Source: Pomphorhynchus laevis
Lineage: Eukaryota; Acanthocephala; Palaeacanthocephala; Echinorhynchida; Pomphorhynchidae
Reading direction: 5' to 3'
Assembly: GCA_012934845.2 (NCBI GenBank)
Contig: WNNJ02000747.1
Span: 62,001-126,000 of the forward strand
Length of the DNA stretch: 64,000 nucleotides
In this document: piece after piece, positions 43,396 to 54,634 of the stretch
Numbering within the stretch: the first letter of the stretch is position 1
Layout: the number at the start of each line of letters is the position of its first letter
Program-made: the position numbers and the translations under genes
Notes under the pieces: model-generated
What the model was told of the DNA's origin: nothing
The model's database searches: none
What the model saw: the letters and a program-made list of their open reading frames with translations, nothing else

Positions 43396-43555
43396 TTGTA
43401 TATATATATATATCTATATATAGATATATATAGATACATATATACATTATATATAATATATAATATATATGATAGTATATGATTATATATGATAGTATAT
43501 AATATATATGATTATATATAATATATATACGATATATATACATTGTATATATATA
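43396..43555. repeat. TA-rich compound microsatellite
   Basis: TATATA tracts mixed with TATGATAGTATATGAT repeats. It truncates the 3' end of the RTE-like LINE. Confidence 0.9.
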
Positions 43556-43949
43556 AGGTTTTGACCTAATTGGCCGAAGACCACAAACATCAGAAAACAA
43601 AAGAAAATATCAACAAATCCCCTGATTTGTTGATACTGATTTAACGCTTCTTGGTGGATCAAGACGCTATGTTTAGGCATTTGGGTGTCGTCCATCCTTA
43701 ATACGTGACCAGCATACATCCATCGACGACGTGCAATCGTATTTTTGATGGTTTCAATCTGTTCACACTTCTTTATGATTTGTGAATTCTAGATATGCAA
43801 CCGCGATGAGATGTGTGCAATTCTTCTGAGGAAGATGTAATCAGCCGACTCTAGCTTGCGAATCATCACATTTTGTCAGGCCAGGTTTCATAGCCGTATA
43901 ATAGTACTGGACGCATTATTGATGACTATACTCTAATTTTTGATTGAGG

Positions 43950-45400
43950 TTAACGTGGCGTCGTTTCCACAATTTCGAGTCCGCCAAACGCTCGATTAGC
44001 ACTGACTAGTTTTGAAAGTATGTCATCCCCTGTGTCAGCATTATCCGATATTACACAACCTAGATAGGTGAATGAGTGTACACACTCGATCGGTTGATGC
44101 TCTATAGTGACAACTTCTTTACGGGTTCCGACGCAGAGTTTCTTACATTTATTGGGGCTCAAGTAGAGTCCGTACTTCGATGCAGCATCGGATGTTCTAG
44201 TAATAATTCGTCTGAGATCTACGAAGTTTTCGGCAATTAGTGCAATGTCGTCCGCGTAAGTTAGTGACATAATGCAAAAACGAATATTCTTGTTTTCAAC
44301 GAAAAAACATTCACAAACGTTACCGTTACAGCTTTATAATCATGACACCATCGGTACATCAAATGATGCTCACTGCATCAGCATTGGCAGCGTTGTTCGC
44401 GGTGCCCACCGGCTTCTCATCAAGACAGTTAGGTAACAAATACGCTTCCATTGTGTACCTACGCTATCACGATTTAGTATATCACGATTTAGTATATCAC
44501 GATTTAGGGCGCGATTTAGTATTTTATCAACAACGATGTTAAACAAAGTTGGAGCTAACACGCTGCCTTGTCTCACCCCTGTCATGACTTGAATCTTCTC
44601 ACTTAGTTGTCCCCTCACTCTGATTATACCGTTCGATTGTTCGTAGAGAGCCTTCACGACTGCAGTTATCTTCGCAGGGAACCCACACTCATCTAAGAGA
44701 GGCAACATACTTTCTCTGCAAACACTGTCAAACGCGGTTTTAAAATCCAAGAACGCGAGCACCGTCGGTTTCCTAAACTTATTTCGAGTTTCGAGTGCAC
44801 ATCACAAGAAAAATATTTGGTCAAAGCTGCGACCCTTTCTCGCACTGGTTGAATACGTTCAGTATGATTAATTCGAGAACCTTATAAACGGCAGAAAGTA
44901 ACGAGATTGGACTAGAATTCTCGCATGATCTTGAATCACCCTATTTGTAAATCGGCATAATGATCACCGTTGAAAGATCTTCTGGAATTCTAGAGACGTT
45001 TCATATGGATTCAAAAAGGAATGCGATCTTCTGATGTAATGTGATACCAGAAGCTTGCAAAATTTCAGAAGTGATCCGATCCAGACCAGGGGCCTTGTCT
45101 TTCTTCATGCGGGTGATACAATATTGTATCTCAGTTGTCGTTAGAGGTTGAACGTCGACGTCTTCCACGGTTGTATCATGGGTATTCCGGCTTGCTGGCG
45201 GTCTGTTTTCGTTATATAGCTCTCGATAATATTCAGCCCGAATTCTCAGTTTTGCATCTGTGTTGTAAGCGATAGCTCCTGCCTTATCGCGTAATCCCGA
45301 TAGCGAGCACGTTTCTGGCCGCGTGATAGTTTCAATCTCACGGATTGAAATAATCGTCTGCTGTCAGCACATACAGATGCAGCTTAAGCTTGGGAGGCAA
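43950..45400 (-). pseudogene. RTE-like reverse transcriptase remnant
   Basis: MLAFLDFKTAFDSVCRESML (catalytic first Asp block) leads to GFPAKITAVVKALYEQSNGI, QVMTGVRQGSVLAPTLFNIV (RT4) and then, in another frame, LTYADDIALIAENFVDLRRI (catalytic YADD) and HSFTYLGCVISDNADTGDDI (thumb). The break between the VRQG and YADD parts includes three copies of a TATCACGATTTAG repeat at 44466-44510. The upstream finger region (44800-45400) is recognisable only in pieces. Confidence 0.88.
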
Positions 45401-45467
45401 TGCTGCTCAAATATGCTTCACAGTCAATCCTTAGGTTTTGTTTTAGTAACTTACCATAATGCCTAAC

Positions 45468-45782
45468 TTACGATAAGTGATCAGGATCCAGTGCATGTTT
45501 TCGCATAACAGCGATCGCAAGTGTATTCCCAGATATCCACGATTGTTTATGCCGTCTCCTACTCATAAGATGACTATCTGCAGCTGAGTGGACCAAGTGG
45601 GTAATATGTCCCCATATTTCATCAGGTAATGTATGTAGATCACATTTGGCATTTAGTAAGTTTTCCTCTACTGTTGTATTGAATTTCTCTTGAATTGGCG
45701 AGGTATTAAGGAGTCGGATATCGTAAGTCGTGGATTTGGGTATCTTACTTGTCGCGGGAAATCGTAACTTCCCTACACACAC
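45468..45782 (-). pseudogene. RTE-like linker between endonuclease and RT
   Basis: A 104-codon reading with YDIRLLNTSPIQEKFNTTVE, then LPDEIWGHITHLVHSAADSH and RRHKQSWISGNTLAIAVMRK. RTE proteins have the same spacing of a basic W-IS-T-x-x-I-x-x-R block between endonuclease and RT. Confidence 0.75.
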
Positions 45783-45878
45783 TTATTTAATTATGACAAT
45801 TATTTAATTATTTAATTATAATTATTAATTATTTAATTATGACACTAATTATTTCAAACCTTTAAAAGGCGCGACTAT

Positions 45879-46560
45879 TTAATAAGGAGGAGCACCAGCG
45901 TTACCTGAAGAGGATGTGGTCAATCTGATTCCGTACCCTACAATTTGGATGAATCCATGTTTCGATATGTCTTCTTTTATAGCGGAAAATGTGTTTGCCA
46001 TAATAAGATGATATCTCTCGTCAAGTGAAATTAGCCGCTCGCCATTAGGACATAATTTACCAACAGTATGAGGTCTAACACTAGATATGATTTCGAGGAC
46101 ATCGGAGTTGATCATTGAAGTCGCCTGTCAAGACCAATACATCGTTTGCAGGGATCGCAGATAGTACGCTGTCAAGTATTTGATAAAATTTCTCTGCTAT
46201 ATTCGTCGGTGCATATGCACTCACAATCGACCAAACAGTATGCCTGCTAGACGTAGGGGCGCAATACTAGAGTCAATGGGATTCCAGTCAATGATGCATT
46301 CTGATAGATCAGAAATCATCCCAATAGCTACGCCACCTTGGCCGGATCCGTCCGTGGAGCCTGAGTATAAGAACTGGAATGATTTACGAGAGAGCGGATT
46401 CACCACCGTTAATGAACCCACATCAGGCAAGCGACATTATGTTAGACAACACATATCTATTGACCTATTTGTTAATGTGCGTGCGAGTAATTCTTGCTGA
46501 CCAGTTTAAAGCAGCGAGCGAACGAATGTTCAACGTACCAATTTATACTCTCTTAGATTG
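45879..46560 (-). pseudogene. RTE-like endonuclease remnant
   Basis: Pieces in neighbouring frames: GTLNVRSLAALNWSARIT; FLYSGSTDGSGQGGVAIGMI with DWNPIDSSIAPLRLAG; VLVLTGDFND (metal-binding block); RPHTVGKLCPNGERLISLDE and YHLIMANTF. These are the ordered landmarks of RTE endonucleases (YSG-x-GGV, W-x-PI-R, TGDFN, G-x-NG-RL, NT-F). The final SDH-type block is not clear. Confidence 0.8.
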
Positions 46561-46884
46561 TCGATTAAGTGTGATTGGGAACTGGTTAAGGTTATTGTTG
46601 TTGCTTGGAAGTTGTTTACTTTGACGCTTCATAGTTTTTTAGCAGGCTTTCCAGTTTCAGTCGATATTTGTATTTTTCTTCTACATGTTTGTTTGAGGCT
46701 GGGATACTTCAAGAGTTCGCCAAACTCAAGTTGTAATGATATCCGCGGATACCTGAGGCTATAAGATGAGCCATTTTGCAGCCCTTATTTAATGACGGAG
46801 CATTCCACAGATTGAACGACTACTTATTCGTCGGTGTAATACCGTTTATATCGCAATTAATATATCATATATGTTGGAAGAACC

Positions 46885-47030
46885 TATATCTGCAACCCAG
46901 AGAATGCGCCCGGTAGCTCCAGCTAATCTCCGGGCTTAGCTGGAGCTAGGCTAAAACATTGAGAATAGTTTACTAATAACTAGGATAAAAACATTGAGAA
47001 TAGTTTACTAATAACTAGGATAATCCAAAG
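46885..47030. repeat. Hairpin and 34-bp tandem duplication
   Basis: TAGCTCCAGCTAA and TTAGCTGGAGCTA (46914-46948) form a 13-bp hairpin around CTCCGGGC. AAAACATTGAGAATAGTTTA then CTAATAACTAGGAT follows twice in tandem. Confidence 0.8.
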
Positions 47031-47485
47031 TTTATATTTAAAGATTATATATGCATAAATTTATACATATATACGTATATATTTACATCGTTTAAAGATT
47101 GAATGTAACTTTTGAAAAGTAAAAAGTAGAATATGTAACTTAATTGAACTACAATTAAATCTGAAAGAAATCCAAAGCGGCACATTGAACCAATTAAATA
47201 TAATTTTAGCGATCTAAATATTTTTTGTTGTTCTTCAAATTGAGTTTTATTTGTCTAAATTTTTATTTATTTTATAAATACGTTTTCTATTATACAATAA
47301 CGCAAATATTATCTTGACTAATTAAGACATTCTGACATTTGCATTGGTATTTACAATTTGGTAATTTTTAGATTAAAGCAAAACATAATGTATCCATTTC
47401 ACATTAATTTGTATGTGTATTAAAGTTTCTGAATGCAAGACAATGCGGCTTTCTAATAAAAATGCATTGTTTTTTGATGAATTTG

Positions 47486-47618
47486 ATTGGCTAATTACAA
47501 AATTGCAAGGAAATTTTCATTGTTTACAATCACAGAATAAAATGTCACGCCCTAATTTTCATTGGTTAATTATTTGTAAACTCGTGATTGTGTTTCTATG
47601 TAAAAAGGAGGCGGGGCG
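47486..47618 (+). promoter_or_regulatory. CCAAT- and GC-box promoter candidate
   Basis: Inverted CCAAT boxes (ATTGG at 47486-47490 and 47561-47565) and a GC box GGAGGCGGGGCG (47607-47618) precede an ATG at 47661 by 43-175 bp. In an AT-rich window a GC box of this quality stands out. Spacing fits an NF-Y/Sp1-type core promoter of a host gene. No TATA box is seen. Confidence 0.45.
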
Positions 47619-47660
47619 TTCTAAAATAGAACCAGAAAATTTTCCAAAGAGTTGTTCAAA

Positions 47661-47918
47661 ATGGAAATCGTATCTTCAGTAAGACGTCACTCAAATGATG
47701 AAAAATACTTACAAACTAGGGCCATAAAGATGATCAGCACACTATTTGCCGTAATTATAACGATTATTGGATGCTATTTGAAGATTCCTCACAAGCCTAC
47801 TGCTATGATCGAAATGCAACGTTTAAGATATAGCGATGACACGATTTTAGAAAACTTTCCGAGAAGTCTAAAGTTAGTTGGCGATGAACTGGAAGATTTT
47901 TTCCTTAGCTGTCATTGA
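47661..47918 (+). CDS. Small protein with BH3-like motif and one membrane segment
   Basis: The 85-codon ORF has a good start context (CAAAATGG) behind a CCAAT/GC-box region. Residues about 25-42 (ISTLFAVIITIIGCYL) form a likely membrane segment. Near the C-terminus NFPRSLKLVGDELEDFF fits the BH3 pattern of BCL-2 family proteins: hydrophobic, three residues, Leu, two residues, hydrophobic, Gly-Asp-Glu-Leu. Bim and Bax have the same L-x-x-hydrophobic-GDE core. A BH3-only role in apoptosis is an inference from about 17 residues. A membrane segment before the BH3 is unusual. It could also be a first exon of a larger protein, or a chance ORF. Confidence 0.45.
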   Translation: MEIVSSVRRHSNDEKYLQTRAIKMISTLFAVIITIIGCYLKIPHKPTAMIEMQRLRYSDDTILENFPRSLKLVGDELEDFFLSCH

Positions 47919-47919
47919 T

Positions 47920-49790
47920 GTGTGTAAATGTTTTCCTCTTATTTTGAACCGATTTTCTAATAAAATTGTCAAATATGAAAAAATTATACGCAATTAATCG
48001 CAATTAATAAAATTCAAAGATATGTCTGTTGAAATTACAAAATGAGTAAACTATAAACTATTAAAATTAATTAAATTTGATATTAAACTTTATTTAAAAT
48101 TGCAAGTTATTTTTTCGAGACTTTTCAATATATTTTATCGTCTATCATTTAATGTAAATTATAACATATAATTACATACGGGGATCTACGAGTCATAAAT
48201 TTCATAAGAAATCTCAAAAGTAAAAATATAAGCATAAAACAAAAAAAATACTTTATATGATTTTTACTTATCTGCATATACTGAGTCGAATAAAAAGTAT
48301 TTGGTAATAATCATTTTTAATGAAATTCCATATTGGTGAGTTAATTGAAGGAATGGTTATTACTGAACTTAACCACACAATCAACTACCTCACCAAAGTA
48401 TAATACGTGCCTTAAAGAAATATGCGATCAAGCAATGACCAATAGAATCAAGCTTGAACGACTGTCTGCTCAAGGTTAGATCTACGGGTTATTGCTAAAA
48501 ATCACAAAGTTAAACTATGTGAAAATTAGTTTAATAATTATTTTTTGTTCAATTTATTTAGCCAAACTTAAAATTTAAAATTAAAAGAATTTAAAATTAA
48601 AATTATTCTATAATTTAGATTACAGTCAATGTAACGGAAACAGATCATGATCGTATTAATTCCAGATAATGATTAATATGAAAAGCAACTTGAAGAAACA
48701 AAGTTTTAATATTGATTAATATATAATATATAATTAAATATTCATAGTTAAATTTATAGATAAATTATATTTGATCGGCATGACAAAAAACAAAGTATAG
48801 CACTTTGGAAATTCAGGAAATAAAGCAATAGTTTTAATATTTGCATAAAATAAAAAAATTACCAGCAATTTAATATTCTCGTCAATGTATTTCATTTGAA
48901 CTTAGCTGACTAATAAAATATGAACTTCGCATATTGATTGTGGCAAACATACAAACCTTAAAATGCACAGATGATTTGTGTAAGGTCAGGCCAAATATTG
49001 ATTATAGAAAACAATTCCACAGGAAGAAGTAAAGGCATCAGCAGTACTGAAGATACTGTTACTTATAAAAGCATATGAAGTACACAAATGTGATTTTACG
49101 TTGCTTTTATTTCTTCTCGTACTCGATACCATTTCATCAGCCGTATATATAGTAGGCAAAAACAGTTACATAATTCGAATCTCATATTTCGCAAAATCAA
49201 AAATTTAGATAGTCAACAGACTATTTTTTGTAAACACTTTGTTTCTTGAATACTACTCGAACAGAAAAGATACTGCCTATTTCATTTATCAATTTTTATT
49301 TGGCCATTAACAAGTCTGGTTGATGATGTTACTGCTCTCAATTCTTTGTACAGATAAGTGCTTTTCTGTAAAATATGAAGCAGTAAATTCTGATTACATT
49401 TTTTATAAAATGTAAGAGCACAATCGAAAATTTTACTGTTTCTTTATTGATCGACAAGAATGCAAACTGTATGTACAGAGAGCAGTTAATGAAAAAAGCA
49501 GCTACAAATATGCCATTCATATTAAACAATTGGTAGTAAAGAAGCAAAAGATCGATCCACAATTAGGATCTGTAAGAGAGAGAAGACATACATAAAGTTT
49601 TAACGGTGAAGATATCGCGGCAAATACGTTTCAAAACACTAAAATTTATAAAGCAAATGTGACGTTACCCTAGGCCAAAAGAGTCAAAACATTTTAAGCA
49701 TTTACTTAACATTTATTTTCGTCACTAAAGCAATTAAAGTAAGTTCTTATTCGATATTATTTTTTATTATGATATGTATATTATGAGGTG
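47920..49790. other. AT-rich region without recognised gene
   Basis: A short open stretch at 48345-48474 (KYNTCLKEICDQAMTNRIKL) ends in a donor-like CAAG/GTTAGA but lacks a clear acceptor. A 74-codon minus-strand hydrophobic reading at 49338-49562 looks accidental. Otherwise no repeat family is seen. Confidence 0.4.
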
Positions 49791-49794
49791 AGAA

Positions 49795-50284
49795 GGACTT
49801 ATCCACATGATTTGGACTTTGCAGGATATAATGAGGGGAGAAGCGAATAAAGGTGTTGCGAAAGGGATAATAGGCAATCGGAGGAAGTAGATAAGAGTAG
49901 GGAATATTGTCATCAGTATATTAAATAGTATGAAAATTGTGTTCTGTTTATTGAAGAGGGATCACCGAGAAGAAGGAAGAAAAGAAAGAGACCTAGTACT
50001 AATCCTTGAGGAAAACCGTGTGAGAAAGAAGACGGTTTACAGACAGAAGCTCAATGAACACTGAAAGAATGGTCAGAGAGATAAGAGGAAAACTAGGCTA
50101 TAGCGGATTTAGAGAATCTATAATCATGACGAATCCGATAGTAAAGAATATAATAATCTACGATGCCGAATGCATATGACAGGTCAAGGGAGATTATGTA
50201 ACTACAAAGGTTTTCCTCTTGCGATTGTAGAGGATCACAAAATACTTTGTGACACGCTAGTTCGGTGTAATGATTAGAACGCAT
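49795..50284 (-). pseudogene. L2/CR1-like RT fragment (fingers and palm)
   Basis: Minus-strand reading: MRSNHYTELACHKVFCDPLQ matches the F-R-x-x-HSTE-AL block. YIISLDLSYAFGIVDYYILY matches SLDLSAAFDTIDH-x-IL. RFSKSAIA then FSSYLSDHSFSVFI, SHGFPQGLVLGLFL (RT4, usually GVPQGSVLGPLLF) and SYYLILM, where YADD begins, follow. One stop lies after AIA. It covers just the RT part missing from the L2-like copy at 9.7-12.25 kb. TAATGCTCAAATT repeats follow at 50288. Confidence 0.8.
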
Positions 50285-50394
50285 GTAATGCTCAAATTGT
50301 AATGCTCATTTGTAATGCTCAAATTACCTTGTTCAAATTATGTTTCGAAATTATTTAAAGATATGATTCTCTATATTTTTACAAATATAGAACA

Positions 50395-50570
50395 AATAGA
50401 GAACCTATTCTAATACATCGTATATTATTTATTAGTCAATTCATAAAAACTAATTTTTGATTTAAATTTAAACTTTTTAAAAATATAAATTAAATAGAAT
50501 CTTATAATTTTTATTTATAGATAATATAAAATATGTAGACTCACTTAGCTGATCTGATTTTAATTAAATA
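50395..50570 (-). repeat. HX fragment (5' two thirds)
   Basis: Minus strand: AATCAGATCAGCTAAGTGAG then TCTACATA at the 50570 end, AT-rich middle, TGAATTGACTAATAAATAAT and a decayed CGATGTATTAG. The terminal structured module is missing. Confidence 0.6.
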
Positions 50571-50934
50571 TTTGATAAATGAAGTTACAAATAGTAGAAA
50601 TAAAACAATCATTTTGATAACGAGAATGAATTAACAAACAATATGTATTATTTTAAAATCATCAAAAGATTAATCTTTAAAATAATTTACTTCAGAATAA
50701 CCACAAATACTCTTTTTATAAGAATTGTTCTAATCGTCAGTAAGAAAAAAATAATGAAATAATTATATGACGATTAGTTTAATGTCATAATGCTTAGACA
50801 CTCGAGTAGACAAACGGCATTGCCTCGCTTAACTGCTACGGCTTAATCGCCGCATGAGGAAAGCCGTTGATCGACGAATTTCATCTGTTGTCCCAGACAT
50901 CATCTTTCCGATCTCTTCGAAAATATAAATTATA

Positions 50935-51045
50935 TAAATAACTATATAAATAAATACAAATTATATAAAATCTTACATAAGATTTTATATAAGATAGGAA
51001 TAAAGGCGGAAGCATAGCATTCCTCCTAATGACTTCTAATCAGAC
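50935..51045 (-). repeat. HX fragment (part of 3' module)
   Basis: On the minus strand ATTAGAAGTCATTAGGAGGA then ATGCTATGCTTCCG matches the HX 3' module start. It joins the inverted retrozyme copy at 51046. Confidence 0.5.
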
Positions 51046-51230
51046 CAAGAAATATAACCGAATTATTTTCGCAATATTCAAAGTTGCTATGTATGCCCAG
51101 TCATCCTATGTGTGACGACAAACTTCCACAACGGTATACGTGTTTCGCTCTTACGGAGCTCATCAGTACCGTGACTTTAATAATCACCCATAGGCACATT
51201 AACACACGCTTAAACAGTGTTTAAAGCTCT
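51046..51230 (-). mobile_element. Retrozyme-like element 1, inverted partial copy
   Basis: About 185 bp matches element 1 around its ribozyme, from GAGCTTTAAACACTGTTTAA (minus strand, 51230) to ATTCGGTTATATTTCTTGGT at 51050. It is less than one unit, 9 kb from and inverted to the tandem copy. Confidence 0.8.
51131..51172 (-). ncRNA. Hammerhead ribozyme, type I, GUA cleavage site
   Basis: Minus strand: stem I ACGGTA/TACCGT (6 bp), box CTGATGA (complement of 51160-51166), stem II GCTC/GAGC with a CGTAA loop, GAAA (complement of 51143-51146), short stem III AC/GT and triplet GTA. All core bases are intact and stem I is the best of the three copies. GUA is an allowed NUH triplet, usually slower than GUC. 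Confidence 0.88.
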
Positions 51231-51239
51231 TGTTTCGTG

Positions 51240-52430
51240 GTTATTTCTTGTTTATGGTTAATATCACTAGCCATTAAAATTATCATGACGGCCACAGTTT
51301 ATATTATAAATGTCCACAGCTATGTAACTAATATAAACACAACTTATATTACTAATGACCCCCCCACAGCTAAATGTAATTCACGGGGGACTAACAAGCA
51401 CCCAGGAACGAAGCAACAATCATTTCAATTTTATTGAAATTTATTTAATGTTGCGGAGTCTGTAACGAAGCGGAACAAACGATGAAGAAAAGGAGGAAGA
51501 GTATTTATATTATATAATAATTATATTCATATAATAAATATTTATATAAAATAGTATTTTAAAAGTATATAATAAATACAGAACAGCCAAATAGTTTTCG
51601 TTGCTTAGAATCAATAAGCATTCGAAAATCATTATAGATAATATAATATACATTATATATTATACCATTATATATAATATACCTATTAAAATAGGTATAT
51701 TAATATATATATTAATATTAGTATATCAAATATCAATAATAAATAATCAGTAATATTAAGTATTAATATTACTAAGATTTATAAATATTAATATTTCTAT
51801 GATGAAAATGTAAAACAAATAAGAAAGAATTGGATAGAAAGAGTTAAGAGGGTAAAATAGGAGATAATGGAATGAAGAGATAAATGTGGATTAAATAGGG
51901 TTAATTATCAAGTCAACAAATAAAATGGATTAATTGAGGATTAAAGGACGATAAAAATAGTAAAAGGTGGTTTAAGCGTGTATGTTATTAGAAAATATTG
52001 CCGACTTTAAATTAACAAATATTACAATAATTTTTAAATTAAAAATCCCTATATTAAAATAATTAAAATTTTTAAATAAAAATCAAATAAAAAATTTAAA
52101 ATCAGAAGTCATTTAACATTATCGAAAGCATATATTTTTAAATCTATATTTACTTTAATTTATAGCGTTTTTTACAAAATCAAAATTAAAAATTACTAAA
52201 AATATACCAAATAACAATTTTCAAATTGAAAATTATCTAATTAAAGTTTAAAAATTAATATTATTTTTGTAAATTAAATTCATGAACGAAATTAAAATAC
52301 CGATAAGATGAACTTGTTCATTAACAAAAAATTTGCTTAATATTTTTTACACCTGCAAGATTTAAGAAAAATCGAATTTTCGTCTAATAACGGGAAACAT
52401 TTCAACCGAAACGATGATATTAAAAACATG
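51240..52430. other. AT-rich region without recognised gene
   Basis: ATATTAATATTAGTATATCA-type simple repeats at 51640-51760. A purine-rich run (GGAAAGAGTTAAGAGGGTAA) lies at 51830-51960. Nothing else was recognised. Confidence 0.6.
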
Positions 52431-53398
52431 ACAGGTTGTAGGTTAAACCGAGTTAAAAACCGAGCTACAGAAAGCTCGTTAGCCGGAGTGATCACTTTGA
52501 TCACTTCACAAGTACTAAAATGTTAATTGACAATCAACATAAAATTATTAGATGCAGCATAAGAAAACAAAACCATACTTGAGCAAGAGAGAGCTGTTTT
52601 CGTCGCTCAGGTTCATTAAGCGTTCGAAAATCCACAAAAAATAGTAGAAGCTGAAAATTTACCTGAACTGCTTGCTGATCACTCGCCATCCATCAACGGT
52701 TTTTACATGTCTCTCTTCGAACTAGATTTTGCTTTGCTAACTTATTTCCGTTGCTTACAATTCGTGCTGCTTGCGTTTGTATTTATGTCAATCCACGAGG
52801 GAAATCTTTGCTTATTGATCGTTAACAGTTGCCAGTAAAGCCACGACATGCATGAAAAATGTGTCTAGACATTGTACAATACATATTTTACTGTAGTAGA
52901 CGTGCTTGTTGCTAGGTGAATAATATATTCGAAATTCATCCATTAGTAGACGTGAGAATTATATTTTCCGTTTTTACCCTCTCTTTCTGTACTCTATCTC
53001 CCTGACACTGCGCAAACAGAGAGTATGTTTTACCTTTTTGAATTTTTTCTAAATGTGATGGTATACAATCGATGTTAGAGAAAGAGACGAGTAATACAAC
53101 AGAAACCAATATATTGAATGCGTATAAAAGGCGAATCCACGGGATGATATTGTAGACGACCGCAGCAATGCTGCGTTTTAACCCGTCCGATTTGCATTCA
53201 TCTCAATTCGCGATCAATAAAATAGACGTCTGTTTAAAAATACTATGAATCAAGCACAGTATCATGTCATCAACAATAATTATTGATTACAGTTTGGTCG
53301 CATATGCCACCATAATAATGTGATATTAGCTACTGATCCATAGAGATATTCCGAAACACTAGCTTTCTTGAAAACGATCGATGTAAAATTGTAACAAT
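52431..53398. other. Mixed-composition region with promoter-like end
   Basis: Less AT-rich than its flanks. Short palindromes (GTGATCACTTTGATCAC near 52487; GAGCTACAGAAAGCTC near 52460). Possible coding is not evident. A TATA box and a polyadenylation signal near 53.12-53.22 kb are listed separately. Confidence 0.4.
53123..53221 (+). promoter_or_regulatory. TATA box followed by polyadenylation signal (possible solo LTR)
   Basis: TATAAAA (53123-53129) is followed within 90 bp by AATAAA (53216-53221), with a GCAGCAATGCTGC hairpin between. A promoter and poly-A signal packed this closely is characteristic of an LTR, but I could not find TG...CA ends or a target duplication. A plain host core promoter is the alternative. 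If it is an LTR, it is a solo fossil. Confidence 0.25.
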
Positions 53399-53549
53399 TT
53401 AGAAATCAGAATGTGTGTATTCATTTCTAAATGCCAGGAATGAATATCGTACACTATGTATAATATGATTCGTCTGCAAGTAATCAGCATTAGAGAAACA
53501 AAATTTTAAATTTAAAGCATTGAAAAAGTACTTATTGCAAATAATAAAG

Positions 53550-54505
53550 GACACTTCGCAAACAATATCTATATAGGAACTTAAATTAATGAATATACGC
53601 AGGAAATTGTTTACCGACAGGAAAAATGCATACAATTTTACTGATATAAAAGCAGAATATTGACAAATTCAGGAGATAATCGGGCGCACTCCTATTTACT
53701 CATGAATGTGAGTTTGGCTTGGCAATCCAGAGAGGCAACGCAGCCAGTGTTCTCGCGACATCTGACGGAGGCAGACTGTTGCTGACGAGGAGCTGACAAC
53801 TAGCACACTGAGAACAACTAATTTCAATTTGTTTTTAACTGTTGGAACACAGAAAATATTAGAATTCAATGTATTGGCAAATTCACTGTTTTAAATTCAA
53901 AACATAATTTTTTTAAAAACTAAGGGACGATTCACAAAAACTGTTGGTTTTTGACTCTTAAGCTTTCATGTAGAAAATAACTTACCTGACCAGTATTCGG
54001 TTGATCCAATCGTTCCCCTATTAATTCCATTATTTTACAGAAATAAGTAAGATCCGCTTCAATAAATTCAAGCTTCTTTTCTAGAGGATACTGTTGGCAT
54101 TCTTTAGTTCGAAGCAATCTTTTTAAGCACATGTGAGCCACAGTTTCATTCAGTACGTATACATGAAATAATTTTGCTGCTTGGAAAGAAATAAAGTTAG
54201 AAGACTTCAATATTCATAGTATATGGAAACCTAAAAACAAGATAGCGGTCAAAGTCTTTTGCTTATTTTCTTTATATGCGCGATGTTCAAATTCAGTCTG
54301 GAATCGACGGACAACACGATACAGAAAATTGTTCACCGAGACAGGAGATGTGCGTACAACTTTACTGATATGAGAGCAGAAAAGAGCATAAATATTGGCG
54401 AATTCACTGTCGCAACAAGTCTTCTCGAAGAGCTAGGAAACAAAATTTTAAATTCAAACATTAATTTTTTTATTAAAAACTGTAAGGGACGATTTACAAA
54501 AACAT
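53550..54505. repeat. Direct repeat flanking the MIF4G-like exon
   Basis: GCATACAATTTTACTGATAT and AAAGCAGAATATTGACAAAT (about 53625-53680) recur as GCGTACAACTTTACTGATAT with GAGCATAAATATTGGCGAAT (54350-54405). AAACTAAGGGACGATTCACA (53918) recurs as AAACTGTAAGGGACGATTTACA (54478). The two halves are split in the first copy. The spacing is about 560-730 bp. Confidence 0.7.
53986..54177 (-). CDS. Internal exon resembling MIF4G domain of eIF4G/DAP5
   Basis: About 64 codons lie between an acceptor (TATTTCTTTCCAAGCAG) and an excellent donor (GGTCAG/GTAAGT at 53986/53985). The reading KLFHVYVLNETVAHMCLKRL, then EADLTYFCKIMELIGERLDQ, parallels eIF4G-family MIF4G text: ELF-KLKMLTEAIMH-C-x-x-LL followed by LECLCKLLTTIGKDLD. 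DAP5 has a similarly long basic insert between the halves. MIF4G binds eIF4A in translation initiation. Only one exon is visible; neighbours are not identified and the flanks are repeats, so it may be one exon of a gene with long introns, or a remnant. Confidence 0.5.
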
Positions 54506-54634
54506 GTTATCTTTAGGAACAGAATCAAATAGAAAAAACGTTCTTCAAAGTATAGATTAACATTACAAGTATAAAGATAAAGATATTATCAACATTAGAG
54601 ATGATATTCACTGGCACTTCAATTATAATTACAC

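Larger units (their letters stand above)
43560..46790 (-). mobile_element. RTE-like LINE, nearly full length, broken
   Basis: About 3.2 kb on the minus strand holds, in order, the apurinic-like endonuclease (46560-45880), a linker (45782-45468), RT (45400-43950) and C-terminal extension (about 43730-43560). A single ORF with this layout, GTLNVRSL at the start of the endonuclease and GHVLRMDD at the end of the protein, fits the RTE clade. Stops and frame changes occur throughout. The 3' end is lost in a TA microsatellite. Compositionally less AT-rich than its surroundings. Confidence 0.85.

Noticed and set aside
44342-44542. Plus-strand 66-codon reading with repeated YHDLV
   Set aside because: It lies antisense to the RTE-like RT, and the repeat comes from three copies of a short DNA repeat.
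48345-48474. Possible host exon ending in CAAG/GTTAGA
   Set aside because: The acceptor side is weak, the donor is poor and no family is recognised.
53399-53635. Next exon of the MIF4G-like gene after an acceptor-like TTACTTGCAG
   Set aside because: The reading that follows (TNHIIHSVRYSFLAFRNEY) only weakly resembles the next MIF4G segment and ends quickly; not safe to call.
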